From positions 1-64,000 of the forward strand of contig QNGE01000893.1 of assembly GCA_008508345.1 (NCBI GenBank): 64,000 bases of DNA, read 5' to 3'. The notes under the pieces were generated by a model. It did no database searches. It saw only the letters and a list, made by a program, of their open reading frames with translations, and was not told the DNA's origin. The position numbers and the translations under genes are program-made. The DNA is from Paragonimus westermani. Lineage: Eukaryota; Platyhelminthes; Trematoda; Plagiorchiida; Troglotrematidae. Below, piece by piece: positions 1 through 13,600 of this stretch. Each line of letters begins with the position of its first letter. Within the stretch, counting starts at the first letter, position 1.

Positions 1-1119
1 GGTTCGATGTTACGTCAATTTGCCGTTTACAAGGTTGTGTGTAGATCAATGTTTCAAACACTACATGGTCACCCTGGGGAGAACGTCCAAGTTTGTCTTT
101 GATGTGCTTCGCCATTACTTGATATAACTAGCGTCGGAAAATGTTGAAATAGGGCGGCCTTGGTGAGGGCATACGGGAACTTCCAAAATTCGACGAACGA
201 TTGGGTTGCTTCTGGCGCAGGATTTGTGGAATGCTAAAAACCTCCCAGAGGTTGAGAATCTCGCCCACTGTTCGCCCCAGACGAAGTTTCGTGCTTCCCT
301 TCGTCACAGAAAGTGTTCTCGGACGACGGATCTTTATGGGATTAAAAGATAAGCACAATCTTGTACGTCAAATTATAAAATGTGGGTTGATCACATCTAC
401 TACAATGCATGATGTGTATGCAACATGTCTTGACAATGATTTCATGCGATATTATTATTTTCGCTGTGGTTAATGAAATATGTGGCTCTGTCAACAATTT
501 TTCTTATGGTAGTTCGTGATTTACTGGGGATTTATTCAGGTAATCGGAATATTGGGTTGACGATTTGGGAGGCTTCATGAAATGTTTGTGTTCTAGGTAG
601 AGCTCATATAATTTCCTTCTGAGGGGTTTGCTGATAAACGCCAATTCTATATTTCCCAGCAATCTGGGTAATGCGTGCACAATAACTCACATGAATACAA
701 TGATGCGCATTTTCTAACAGTTTCGTAAACATGAACTAGATCACATGTTGAATGGGGGTTTGAGTGAATGATGGGGATACAACGAGCCGTCCCAAGCAAA
801 GTGATTTCGAGGGGAGTCTGTGAGAGGGGACGTAGGTCTACGTTATACGCATCTGACAGCTAAATTTATCTCGGACGACATTGAGAAATATTCATCAGAG
901 GACAGAGTTTGGAGATAGACATCATGTTTGATAGCGCAAGATAGCTGTCGAAACACTTTTAAAAAGCTGAATGTGGTTACTTGACCTGACTTCATTCGGA
1001 ATCCTATTTCACATATTGGAACATTCTACAGCAAAGAAGTTTGCGTGTATCCTCTGCCAAGATAGCACGGTTGGTAGATTGAACCCCTCATCTCTTGAAA
1101 CATATGGAGAGCTGTATTC
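1..1119. other. Unassigned upstream DNA
   Basis: No feature recognised. Short open frames on both strands (for example 128-358 minus and 201-473 plus) overlap each other and show no family motif. The lower end of the neighbouring minus-strand LINE could extend here as untranslated tail. Confidence 0.4.
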
Positions 1120-2210
1120 TTAGTGGACGGTAATTGCTGCGTGGATGGTGACCGAATGTATGAGTATACCAAGAAGTGTCAGATTCAAGTCAAGTATTTG
1201 CAACCAAAGTGAATCAACACCAAGATTTTGGCAACGTTGCTTAGAGGTGAACAAGGAAGAATATCCCAGTAAGATGTTAGAAAACGGTCGCTGAAGGCCT
1301 TCTGACGCACGCCTATTGGAACCGCGCAGGCTGTAGTGATTCAACATGAAACAATCAAGCTCAGGCTGGGCACAAATTTTGTAAGGCGTCAGACTCGCAG
1401 CCTGTAGACTAAATGTCCGTTTGCTACAGCCTACTGTCCTTTCAGTCCTTGCTACCTGAAAATACACTTGTTTGGAAGAGTTGAGGGAATTTGAATGCTG
1501 TATTCCTAGATTTCGGGTGGAAATGGCGGTATCAATATTACAACTATCCAGTGAGACAGAACCATTAGGTAATTTACAGCCATAAGTAGCTGTGTTCGAT
1601 TTGTTCGCTGAGAACACAATCAGCCATATTTCTGGCAACAATTGCAATGCCGCCAGGTCCTGTTGTACATTTGGTAGACAGGAAGTTACGTTACTGAACT
1701 GGGAAAGTGTGTGAACGGTTTTGATATCGTCGGCAAATGGGACTTTTCATGCTTAATAACATCGCATACGTCATTTGTATGGATGAGGAGAAGCAACGGC
1801 CCCAAAATCACCCCCACTGGTCACTGGTTTTTGTGTTGAGCAGTGCTCTTCAATTTTTCCTGTTTGGGTGGGGCCTCCAAGATGTGACGAAAGCCTGCTA
1901 TGAAAAGGATCTTGTACGCGAAAGATGCTATTTTGCTCAAGAGGCGCTTATGGAGCACACGATCAAAGTCCTTCTGCATGACTGATAGTAGGATGATTAC
2001 CGCATTTCCTGCGTCGACGGACACCGATATATGGTTTCAGAACTCCAACTGACATGTCACACAAGATCGCTTACTAAGGAAACCGCACCGTGAAGGTTGT
2101 TTTCAGCGACTTCAGCGATCTGTACACGGGTTCAAGGCTGGGGGCCTAATCTACCCGGATCCAGTCAGTTTGCTCGTTTCGATGTCCGGCGGTTTTCTGT
2201 TGACCTGAAG
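1120..2210 (-). mobile_element. CR1/Jockey-like non-LTR retrotransposon remnant, reverse transcriptase
   Basis: Read on the minus strand from about 2050, the pieces follow reverse-transcriptase order: DFDRVLHKRLLSKIASF, then VGVILGPLLLLIHTNDV, then a broken active-site region, KCKAVH-like thumb residues, GCKLPNGSVSLDSC, and near the end RCQNLGVDSLWLQILDLNL. The last piece is typical of CR1/Jockey-type C-termini. A 175-codon open frame survives at 1120-1647, but the upstream part carries stops and frame changes. The element is dead. Confidence 0.8.
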
Positions 2211-2339
2211 GGCAGTCATTGAAAACGGGGTGTAGCACCGCTCGTGGGGGTTACAGAAAGTACCAATAACAGAGTAAAATAATAATCTAGCAAAACGTGA
2301 TAAATTATTGATTTAACGGTTTATTAAGTTGGTGAGAAT

Positions 2340-2725
2340 CCAGTAACACTTTGAGACGGTCTTTATAAGAGCAGCTAACAATCTCTAGTGGTAGGTCGTT
2401 CCAGTAGTTCACAACCCTATAAGAGAAGAACTGTTGTCTTAGGAAGGTCCGATGTCAAAGCTTATAGAGCTCCTTGTCGTGACCTCTTCGACCGTTATCA
2501 CTAACTAAGGTGAAGAATTGTAAGAAGTTCAGTGGCCTTAAGAGCTCGACAATGTGCACCTTTACTACCCTTTCAACAATTCTTGATCAGATTGATATGT
2601 GGTTGATGAGACGGTAGTTTTTGACATCCCACCTTGAACCATTTTTATGGCGAGTCTCAATAATTGACTTTTTCCATTGAGGGAGTAAGGTGCTGGATAC
2701 TAGCGATAGTGTGAACAAATTTATT
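2340..2725 (-). mobile_element. CR1-like reverse transcriptase scrap with internal deletion
   Basis: On the minus strand, the N-terminal RT segment (LFNKSLASSTLLPQWKKSII, then RWDVKNYRLINHISI) is followed directly by a C-terminal segment (RGHDKELYKL, QQFFSYRVVNYWNDLPLEIV). The palm with the YxDD box, several hundred residues, is missing between them. Frameshifts and stops are present. Confidence 0.72.
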
Positions 2726-5700
2726 GAATGGGTGGGTATGTCCTCCGATGGTGTTCTGATGATCTCGTTTCAGTCGTTATAGATCCAGCTTCTGATTACA
2801 CTTCTGTAGGGAATCGCTATAACAACTACTTGGCCGTCACTTATTTTACTGACCAACACAGTTATCGATATCGCTCAAATCCTTTGCTGAAAAATTGCCT
2901 GCACATTATTGGTCACTCATGTGACCACTCCACACTTTTCTACTTATCACGAGTTTGCTTTCCTCTTCTTACTCCCACACATATCCCTTTCGCCGGGGAG
3001 CCTTCTGCGTCGAATGGACGTTCAAAACCCCATATTGAACAGACGATCTGCGAGAACCTCAACTACCGGACGTTTCCGAGTAATTGACGGATTTTTGCAT
3101 TAGAGGCCGCTCAGTCGCTCACCAGATTTTGACGTTTCCCGTTCCGCCTCGCCAACGCGGATTCATTCCTGCAGCTCTCCGACACCGCTTACATCAATGA
3201 TGGCAAAATTCCCTGGCGTTACACGTAGATGTGTTGTTCGGCGTCACCTTGGACTGTTTGAGACGTCGGCTCGTACACAACTGTACGTTGTTCCGACGAA
3301 CGTTGGGCGACGCACGCATAACAAACGACGCCAAATACCAGAATCAACTTAAATCGCTGGAAACGTGGTACTATTGACACAAACAATATAATCAATTACA
3401 AGAAACAAACCTCACTTCGTGTTTGTTCGTGGGATGAGATACGACGTTCGGCAGCAACAGGTCGTCAAGGGCCCGAAAGGCACGGCAAGCACATGCACAA
3501 GCGACTGACAGGCAATGACAAACCGACCAAATGCGTCCGGGTTGGTCTGATGTGTGTCTAACTACCCGGTCTTTGAGCAGATCGATTAGCTGCTGACAAT
3601 TTCATGGCGGACCGTATGAGGGCCGTATTCACAGATGTGGGGAAGTTGAGAGTGACAGATAACAATGGGTGTGTGAGCAGGTGAGTAAGATTCAGTTACT
3701 GAAGGGGGGTAAGCTGAAGAATTGGTGCGGTTGGGCACGGACTGTTAGAATACTGATAGCAAGCATGTAGCTACACGGAGCGCGAGGAAAAGTTTGAGAG
3801 GGTCAGTCAAATGGAAGTTCGACCTCCTCAAAATACCCGGCAATACTCTCGTGAGGGCTAAATTAACGTAGGAGAACGTCGTTGGGGCCGAATCTATTGG
3901 ACACATGATTTATTCTGTTTCTTGGTGTGAGCTTTGAAACTTATTATTTCCTCCCTGTTCATACCTCTTTCGCTGGCGGACTTTACAGTTATCGTATCCA
4001 CAGCGATTTATTGTTTTGTATCGTCTGTAATTATCTGCAGTGATTGCGTTCACCAGAGCCTGCTTCTGGCAGGTGCGTTAAAATGCACACCGTATTATTG
4101 TCCCCAAGTTACTTCAATGGCCTTTACCACAATAGTTGCAGCACCACTGTTCTCTATACGGATGGTTTAAATCTTTGGAGCGCTAGTGATACGAGTGCGT
4201 TATATGCTGACCTTGGCAGGATTGAATGTTCGTAAGGCGGTTGCAGTCAACTCTCGAATGGCGGAAACTGTGCAATCATACCGCTCGATGAATATTTCGT
4301 ACAGTACCTTTGAAATCCATAGTACGCAGAGGACGAAAACATTATTACCATCAACTTGGGAGTTTTGTAACAACAATTGAGTAGTTCGCTGGTATGGTGT
4401 TTCAAAGTCGAAACGACTTCGAAATAGCCATTTGGGCGCAAGAAGAGATTCCTCACATTTTTCACGAGATTTGAAAACGTGTTTCAGAGCAGATATATAC
4501 ATTCTTATCCAGTGTAGTGGTTGTGTTTCAACATAAAAGAGAGCTATGCCCGAAAATTCTCCGTATTCGTAATACTTTCGAGAAATATTTCCCGCACTTC
4601 TTTGATGAAAGCGCGTGTTTCGAAAAGGCCAGTTATTATTGCGTGGNTGCTCCTATCGTAATTTTGCGGTGAAATATGTTCTTTCCACGTCGTAGAAACG
4701 CCCAATTTCGGGTGGTTCGGGAGATATACACTAATCTGTAATTCCGAAACACGTTGCGTTCGCATCGTATTTTACACTAATTATTAAAGTAACTTCCGAT
4801 GGAAACTCTGTCAGTACGTTCGTGGTTCAATTATCTCCCCGATTTAGACTTCCAGTGCTTCACACAGAGATTGGTCGACGAAATGTCATTCCCAAAACGA
4901 TTGCATCCGACGTTGTCACGTATTTGTTTCATTTTACGGTCCATATAGGACGGTGTAAAGATGGGTAACACGCCCCATTCTATCATCGACAGCCTGCATG
5001 CTATCCAGTTTATTGCCTTTCGACGACGTTTGAGTGCAGATTGATGCTTGCATACCGCTCCTCGCTGACACATCTGACGGCTATTTACTAATTGTTGTGT
5101 ATTATTTCTCCGTTGACGTTGATCCTAATTTACGTCAACCTGAAATTTTATATTTCACCGATAATTTTCTTCGAATTGGTGTGTTAGATTTCGTCAATAA
5201 TTTGACATTTCTCTTCAATTTTCTCATAATAATATTCCTGGTACTCAACATTATATTACCAATTAGCTTGCTAACACGATCTTTTCTCTTTTGTGATCCG
5301 AATCCTTTTCCTACACGGTTTCGCGATATACGGTTTCTCGCTGCATCACGTGCGCGGCTCTTCCTAATCCCGTCTCGACAAATATTGCGTGCAGCCTAAG
5401 CTTTTTGATCAACCGCCAGTCTGCTGGAGCTAACAGGAACAGTCATTATAAACGACGCAGAACAATGTACATATATGATCTTTCTCTACTATCGAGAGGG
5501 TTCATTAGAGATATAGTGAAATAATCAGCTGAACTACGCTCGAAAACTACATGTCTAGCAGATATATTGATAAATATATATTCACAGGTTTGATGAAAAT
5601 GCTTAAAGGTCAAGTGGGAAGAACGACAAATGAGACGAGCTATTACGACCTGATAGCACAGCCGCGTTTCAAAAGTAGAACAATCTGGCGGCTCGATACG

Positions 5701-7457
5701 GACGACGTCCAGTGAATAATCACCACACGCATTGTAAGTGTCCTTGTTTGGTTTCATAATGTTGCTAAAAAACGACCCTCTGAATGTTTAACTGTGCAAC
5801 AATTTTTTCACTCATTCAATCAACAATAGTAAGGACTGAGGTGTGGTACTTCATAACTCTCCTTTTATCCGTGTCAGACAGTGCGGCGGGAATGATGTCA
5901 ACAAAATAACTGCAAAAGCACGTGCGGAAATGACGTACAAACCATAACGGGTGATGGTAGTTTGGTCGAAAGTGTTGTAGTGTGAATTGGTTTTGCTGTC
6001 CCACTGATGCATCAAGCATCAGGTCTCATGTGCAGTTATTATCAATCGGGGAGTATTAGTGTGTTAATCATAGTACTGACCATTTGGCTTATCAATCTAA
6101 TGATTTGCTATTATGAATTTGCTACATATTAATATTTTCGCCATATCCTGTGCAACGAATCATAACAGATGTAATAATATTGGTAGATCGTGTACCTTTA
6201 ACTTATGAAATTGTTTTGAATATCATATGGCCACACCGAACGGTATGCAGCGTCACTTTAAGTATGGTGGCCTTCGAGCAGAACAATGTCTTATGGTTAC
6301 CTTTTTAATTGGAATTTTTTCTGTACGGCGAGCAGAATATATATATATAACTGTTGATGATTTTCGGAAACATTACTAGAAATGCACAGTTTGTTTCCTC
6401 ACCGTAGTATGTTGTTTTACCACGGTGCTTGTTGGGGCTCACTTCCGACTAACATACAGAAACGCTCTTTCAAATTGTCAGCGGACGACTGTCGAGCAAC
6501 TATGCCCTCCTTATTACACGCCCCGTGTGCGGCACCAAATTGTGCTGTGCGGAAGTGGAAACTTGTTAGTCACTGGAGTTTTGAAAACACTTCAGTGCTC
6601 GACATCGTAAAAAATGCCGCTCGTTAATTTCCCATTGGCGGAAAATTAAACGGCAGATGGAATGGCCATGGGCTGTCCGGTTACCATTGCAAAGTATCCT
6701 CAGGCTGGTACTCAAATCACGTTGACTTTCGTGGGATCCATAAACAGACCATCTACAGGTTAAAAACTCCTAAATTGTACGAAGTTCAACGGCACCCTTG
6801 ATGCATCTGCAGTCGCTTAATCAATCGAAAATATGGTAACACCAAAGTAGAGCTGTAAAGGTAACGGATAGGTGCAAAGGACATGCCTACAAATGAGGCG
6901 GGAAATATATCAATAAAAATGGAATGACGTGCTGACAGGTCAAAATCATTTGAATTCGACAAGTCATGCCCGAGAGAAGGACAGCGCCAGAGAGTAGGTT
7001 CGGACGACTGACAACAGAAATTTCCACACACTATGTGGGATGACCAACGTTCGGCGTCGACAGATCAACGAATACGCGGAGCTAAAAATTTCGCCGTGCG
7101 ACTACTTCACCAACCAAGACAGAGGCGCTATGCGGTAATTCCTGGTGACAATTTTCATGGCAACCAAGTTCGAAAAATGATGGTGATGCTTTCGAACAAT
7201 TGGACAGACGAAGTTAACGAAACTGCATGAACAAAAATGTACAAAAATAAATTACAAAACATAATTGAAAACTAAGGACACTGCATAGATAAACATTTTG
7301 GGTATAGACCATGTTGTTGATTCGTGGGATCGGTATTCTTGCGTCGTTTTTAATCAACCAGAATGTCTGAACTTTTCATTAATGATTCCGCGCTTTTTTT
7401 AAATGCTTTCGGTGTTCCTAAGTGATCTGATTAAAGCATTTTGTGCCATTATCGGTC
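2726..7457. other. Upstream region of USP24 with no recognised element
   Basis: No gene was recognised in these 4.7 kb. There are many short open frames on both strands (for example 2728-3087 plus, 4200-4502 minus, 5034-5399 plus), none with a family motif. A single N lies at 4647, and there is a short AT run near 6340. The USP24 5' leader and promoter must lie in the last part, but I cannot point to a TATA box or start site. No spliced-leader acceptor could be fixed. Confidence 0.4.
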
Positions 7458-7622
7458 ATGGATTCAGATGAAAATGTTGAGAAATTGCAGCTTATGGGTT
7501 TTACTGACGAAGAAGAAGTTCGGAACGCTTTAAAATGCACTGATTCGGATATTAACGGTGCTATCTCGATTTTAATGTGCAGCACTAACAACGAACACAT
7601 TGAAGCAACCGACGAAACCCAG
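7458..7622 (+). CDS. USP24: USP24 exon 1: start codon and UBA domain
   Basis: The exon encodes 55 residues beginning MDSDENVEKLQLMGFTDEEE. It is a typical three-helix UBA domain, with the MGF loop, a T-D-x-D-I-N-x-A-I segment and a closing I-L. UBA domains bind ubiquitin. ATG 7458 is the first ATG after an in-frame TGA about 30 bp upstream, which supports the start. The donor is unclear. CAG|GTCTGG (exon end 7622) and TGG|GTGCCT (exon end 7628) are both phase 0, and neither matches the consensus well. Without splicing the frame stops at 7644-7646. Exon 2 also starts in phase 0, so a direct join is possible. A further variable exon in the intron cannot be excluded, because the vertebrate protein has a long linker here. 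Confidence 0.85.
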
Positions 7623-10600
7623 GTCTGGGTGCCTTTTGTCCTTTAACACATGCATATTTTATCCGCATTCTAGCTTTAGTCATGTAGGAAAAGTTTATCT
7701 TTAATGGCTCGGCACATTTTACATGGTTTCTGAATAGGCCGGTTGAACACCCGGAAGGCCGTATTATGGGCTGTGTCCTTGTATGCTCAATAAGTTATTG
7801 AGGGACGGAAATAAAACTGTGTCGTGGAGTAAGCGTCTTCCACGTAAAATACATCGTGTCTTCGAGGACTGTTGCCACTTCTTTTTGTAGTACGCATTCA
7901 CAGGACTTGGCAGCCTTCTGCACTTTTCATAGTAGCTGTAAGCGATAAACCTGCAAGCACACTGAGCTCGTGCAATTGGGAGTTGGAGTCAGTTTCAAAG
8001 CTGAGAAATCGAAGGAAAGCAGATGAAGCTTAGTTTTACTCAAGTAGTTGCCAATGTATTCAGGAAGTACCGTCCGGTAGGTCACACCGTTGCACCGAGG
8101 AACTAGCATCCTACTATACCTCTGTGGTACTTTCGGAAGTCATACCTTACTGTCGGCGTTAAAAACCAATTAGTTAGGTCGGACACATGCTGTGCGTATG
8201 TTCCGATGAAATCCGCTCCAGGTCCCTCAAAAGGGTGGAGTTCCACCTGGCCGAACCTCTTCACCGGCTCTTCAGACAGACACTCCCAACTGACCTTTTG
8301 CCTGGTGCATTAAAAAAGTTACGGTCATACCTACCCTCAAGGCTGGAAGTCGACAATCCTCCACCGTGTAAGATAACTGAGCATTTGTTAAACCGCAAAT
8401 CTTTAAACAGTTGGTATAGTACGACGTTCACCTTACGTAGCATGCCCTGCTTTATAGCCGGTCATGTGGAACAGTCATGCTCATCTTCAAAAATAGACTG
8501 ACAGAGATCAAAAGAAAGTTATTCCATCCCAAAAGTTATTTTCTTTGACATTGATGAGAGATGTTTCACTGACTTTCCTCCTTTCTTGATGGAGAAGTTT
8601 TAGAGCTCAATCTTCCACCTTACTCCCTGATTTCTTTAGGCGTTTCCCGATCGACGAACTCCCGGACACTATTTACAGCAACGGTGCGCTCTACAATGAT
8701 GACCTAGACACCTAGAATGTTAGTGATCTCGATGCATTACGGTTTGATATCGATGATGTTTAGGTGCTGGTCATACGACTGGGGTCGCTTTCCGATTGAC
8801 AGCTAGTGTACACACATATCTCTCAGTGGGTCTTCTGACAATGCTTTCAGGGGCACAGTGGGCACCATGGAAATTGATCTGAGGAAATATCTAGGTATCT
8901 GAAAGTCGTCTAACTTATCATTCGTGTATAATCGCGGAATGGCAGCAAAATACGGGTTCGCTAATCTTGGGATGGTGAAAAACCTTTCTCCGCCCTAATA
9001 AGGATGAGTTTCTAGCACCGTGGGATTTATGTAAGATTGCCGCCCAAATACTGTTACCAAGTCGTATTTGCCGGCTTGAAAATTGGCTTACTGGTTGTGC
9101 ATGTTCAGCGTACAGCCACTAGGCTAGTTGCGTCTGCGGTCTGTGCCTTATGAGTCGCGAATTTGGACGACTTATTTGGAGCAGGAATCGTTGAATAGCT
9201 TATTTATTTCAGCGTCCAATTAGGACATGACAAATAGCTTGACAAAATCCATCTTCTGATCTCCCTTCGACAGCAATTCATTTCCTACAGGGTTGTCAAT
9301 CTGTGCAACGAACTTCCGTCTAAAGTCGTTAGCTGTTCCCCTGAGGGTCACCATAAACTCTTGTTATATTCTCATTTACTTGGAACCTTCTTCGACTCAT
9401 AACTTCATTAGTTTCTTGGTTTCTGTTTCACTCTCAAAAAGCGGTGCAGCTTCCCGTTTCCATTGGTGATGTTTCAAATCATCAGATGTCCGCTGGCTAT
9501 AGAAACGGACAAACTGGTTAGATCCGCATGATCTAAGTCTTCTCTATCCTCAAGATTGTGCGTTACTCACCGGAATCGTTGGGATTTGACGATGTCGATT
9601 TTTGATTATTTTCTTGTAATGGATAAAAACCATTTTGTATCCATGGGCATAAAATTCGATTTTCATTACGTCCTTGCGACATGTTCATGTGATTCTAACC
9701 AACCTCCCATAGAGGAGGGTAGACTTTAGAAAGGACGTAGGTAGCATATGGACATTACATTTATCGTGAATTTGTCACGCGCTCGTCCTGGCATCCGTCT
9801 AATCCAGGTGCTTCTTCGGACAGTTGTTCTCTGCAAAGCCGAGTTTAGGACAGTTTGCGCCTTCATCATAATGTGTCCTTTCGCGCTACTCTCCAGTGTT
9901 ATGACCACATTCACAAATGCTGTTCTAGAGTACACGAGCATGTACCTTTCCGATTTTCGTGTAGTGTCTAGTCCTTTTTGTTGGCTGTTTCAACTAGCCC
10001 CCTGCCTGCCCACGCTTAGGAAACTCCATACTTATTGAAAGATTCCGCTCGCTAACATTCTACCTCGTTTCAAAGATCTCATGGACATTTGGTCTAACCG
10101 TGCGTCGCCATCATTAGGTCATTCAGTGCAACGAATTAAGTAGGCAAAACGATTAACACTATCGAATTAAAATCATACAGTTCTTAACGGATTTATAGCG
10201 ATAACCAAATTCAGAACGGTGGCATCTGATTACTTTTAAACAACTCAGAATGTATTTATCTGAAGCTCATGCATCTTTGTTTGGTCCACGGTAGCTGTTT
10301 ATCATTGAATAATGGTTCAGCCGCAACATGAATTAGGATGGGCACGCTTTCCGTTTAAGCGTCTTTCGCCAAGTCCGAGCTTACAATAAGTGCTGTGTAG
10401 ATCACTCGCAATATAGTCACAGAACTTCTATGTAAAGACCATGTTAGTTCTGTTAGCCTCGGGAGAAAACAGCCGAATTACGTCATTTACTAGTTGAAGT
10501 TGGTACGACTTCGAACGCGTAGGTAGAATGCTTTTTGTCAAAGAGGTAATAATTTATCTTGAAATTGGTGCAGATGGAAGAATTGTGAGCGACCATGTAA

Positions 10601-13600
10601 AAGTTAGTGCTTGAATAAAGTAACCTGCTCCGGAAGGTACTTCGCGGGCAATTACACTGATGTTTGCTCACATGGCTACATGTTCCCTGCACACATGACT
10701 AGTTTGTCTTATGGTGCATGACAACGTTCTGGTGGTGTGCCGAAAGTAAATTGAGTCGTGGAGGCTAAGGTGGGCAGCGTGCTGGTTTTCAGATTAAAAG
10801 GTCGCTCACTGAAAATATTGATGTTAGTTATGCTTTTCTCCAATTGGAATTATTACACAGTGCTTACAGTGACGCAATGTATATTGCCTGCTTGAACGTA
10901 CTGCACTGCATAGTGTACCGGTGGTACTAAAAGCCAGAGATGGTCCTGATGTCTGCCTATGCGTCAAAACGGATGGTGAACTATAAGTGCGCCAACATGC
11001 CTGAAAGGGTACCTGGTTCATGTACCTGAGATGCAAATCTTGATAGCATGAACCTCGTTAATTAGCTGCTTGTCAATGACTGTCGTTTGAAGAAGGGTCG
11101 ACTGTTGAAATCAAGACGATGGTGAATGCGGCATGCGTTCTCTTCCTGTTGCAATCTTGAGGGTAATAACTCCAAAAGGTTTTGGAGGAACAATACAAGA
11201 GGACAAATGTTTCTAGCTTTTTGCCCTCCTGACTTGGGAATCGTCCTAAACACTCCGTCAGGTTGTGACACTAGCGTTATGGTGAAAGGTTGCTCGCCGA
11301 ACTTCATTTTTCATTAAATATATCTGGCGAACGTTGAATGGAAATTCGTAAGGTTACCCAATTCCGTGTTGTCGACTGTCCACGGATACTGCGGGTTGTT
11401 GAGTTGACACCCATGTATGCTTAATGAACAGGCGACTACGAACCACAGTGAAAAGTTCAACGATCTGATGACGCTGACGTTTTGGACACGTGCGTGCACA
11501 GAGACATATGGAACAACCGTTTAGATGACAGAGTGAAGAATAAAGTCGATCAGTGTTTCTGCGATTGATCCAAAGTGGTTGTTGAATGTGTATTTGGTGA
11601 CGAAAACTAAAAGCGTTCAATCCAACAACTTTGAAAGCTATATTGATGCAGTTGGTTAGACTGTTTATTAAGAGTACCCGGCGATCGTTGGCCACGTTGA
11701 CTACTTTTTACCTTTGTTGCGACCAATTGGTTTAGTCTGTGCCGTAGATAAATGGCAGTATGGCCCGAATGGGTGAAAGCAACTGCAGAGCCCGTTCAAT
11801 GCTCTGAATAAAAACCTGACGAATTATGCAGTCTGTGACTGCGGACCTATGGAACGATGGCAGTAATCAGTTCCGGTGACGTGATCGTTGCTGCTAATTG
11901 ACTGAGTAGTCTTTAATGTTGAGGAGATTAGTGAGTTGCGCCAGTAGTCGCCGTTTTAATACACCCCCAATTCTGGTTTCTGCTATCAGATTGAAAACAC
12001 CACTTTTGATTTGCTGGTTTCCCTGTAGCTGTCAGCTAGGTTAAGGACTTTGCGGTCACTCAACCGGCCGATTAAAAATGTCATCCAACTTGGCAATGTG
12101 TTGCGGTCGTTGGCGTGCTTTCATACATATCGTTGCTAGTCTGTTTTTTAAACCACACTTTACCTAGTTTTGTTTCCATTTACTTCTGACAGTTTTTTTT
12201 ATAAGCGTGTCCCCATTCTATAACAATTGACTGCCTGTGCGAACTACTCAAAACGTATAAAACGCGTTTCCAGTGTTGTTCTGCTGAAGTTACTAGTGTC
12301 AGGTCGTAATACCACAAGAAAAACGTTAACACTGTTCGTATTGTCGCATTTTTAACTTATTGTGGTTTATCGTTCATAAATGCTTATTTAACAGTTGGCC
12401 TTGGCATAAAAACCGGCCCTTAGTTTTAAACAGGGAGAGGGGCTCACCACGCCGGTCATTCGTTACCCGAAGTACAACTGTTCGCATAAAAGCAAACTTC
12501 ACTCCTAGCTTTGTCACTAAAGGTAGCAAGGTGTTAGCGTAAAGACTGTGTGAGTACCGACTTGATTGTATTCTTATTGTATTGTTTCGTTGTGTCTAGT
12601 GATTACACCAGGTAAATGGTTTTAGAGTGGGCAATGGTGGTTCAGGCCATTCCATTGGTTCTACCCCAGAAGCGTGCTTTGATAGTTCTTTTAACTTCTT
12701 AGTCGATCACTTCGCACACTTCATGTTTTCACACTATTTACCATGGTTGGTTACGTAAATTTTGCCTTGATTATACAAGCAAGAGGTCATATTTTCAGAT
12801 AAAGCTTTCAGCGAAATGCAGACCATTTGGCGTGCGTTACAGATATGACACAACTGCGGATGTTTAGACAAGATAACGATTTGATGGGTTAATTTTTAGA
12901 AGTTCCCAAGACGTGAGGTTGGATGCAAAATATTTACACCTCATGCGTTGAACTTAACAGCAATGCTTTCATCTTGTTTTCGTTTTGGAATTTATTTAAT
13001 GAATCACTCCTCCGATCGCATCTTTTCGCGTAGCGCAAGTTGTACTCGAAGCCATACCTTTAGGTTTCATCTTTTTAGTTAGATAATAAAAACCAGCAGC
13101 GAGGGGAGCCAAAAGTTGTGGCATGTTACATACCTCCGGGTATTTCACTTTTTCGGTTTAATTAATTTTTAATGGAATAGTATCAATCGTTTGTCACGTT
13201 TGCTTAAGAACCTTGCATAATCTTCTCACACTCAATTACTGCCCCCCTTAATTCACTGTCCGCGTTTGCCACTACACCGCGGCTGTTAAGTAACCACAGT
13301 CCGATTTAGTCTTTAAACTGACACCAGGGTATGCACTGCTGGCAAATTCCCTCCCGAAAACCTTTAGGTGTGGCGTTTCAATTTGCTGCTATCAAAACAG
13401 AAACTGCGCATTTGGGCTTAGAAGGTAATTTGGCTTCTTTAGAATGGTTAATGCACTCAGCAAGGTTTGACAAACATTTTCTTGTAGTTTTCCACCGGTG
13501 TTACCTAATGCGTGTGCAGTTAGGCATCAGTTAGACCCACTGATGTATTGCTGTCTGTGATGACGATGATTGCATGTGTGTCCCTAATCTGTTTGCTACA

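Noticed and set aside
5446..7031. Three minus-strand frames near 5.6, 5.9 and 6.9 kb with a similar 'IFIDI'-like string, suggesting a repeat
   Set aside because: At the DNA level only a few bases such as GGCGGGAA agree; not enough to call a repeat family by eye.
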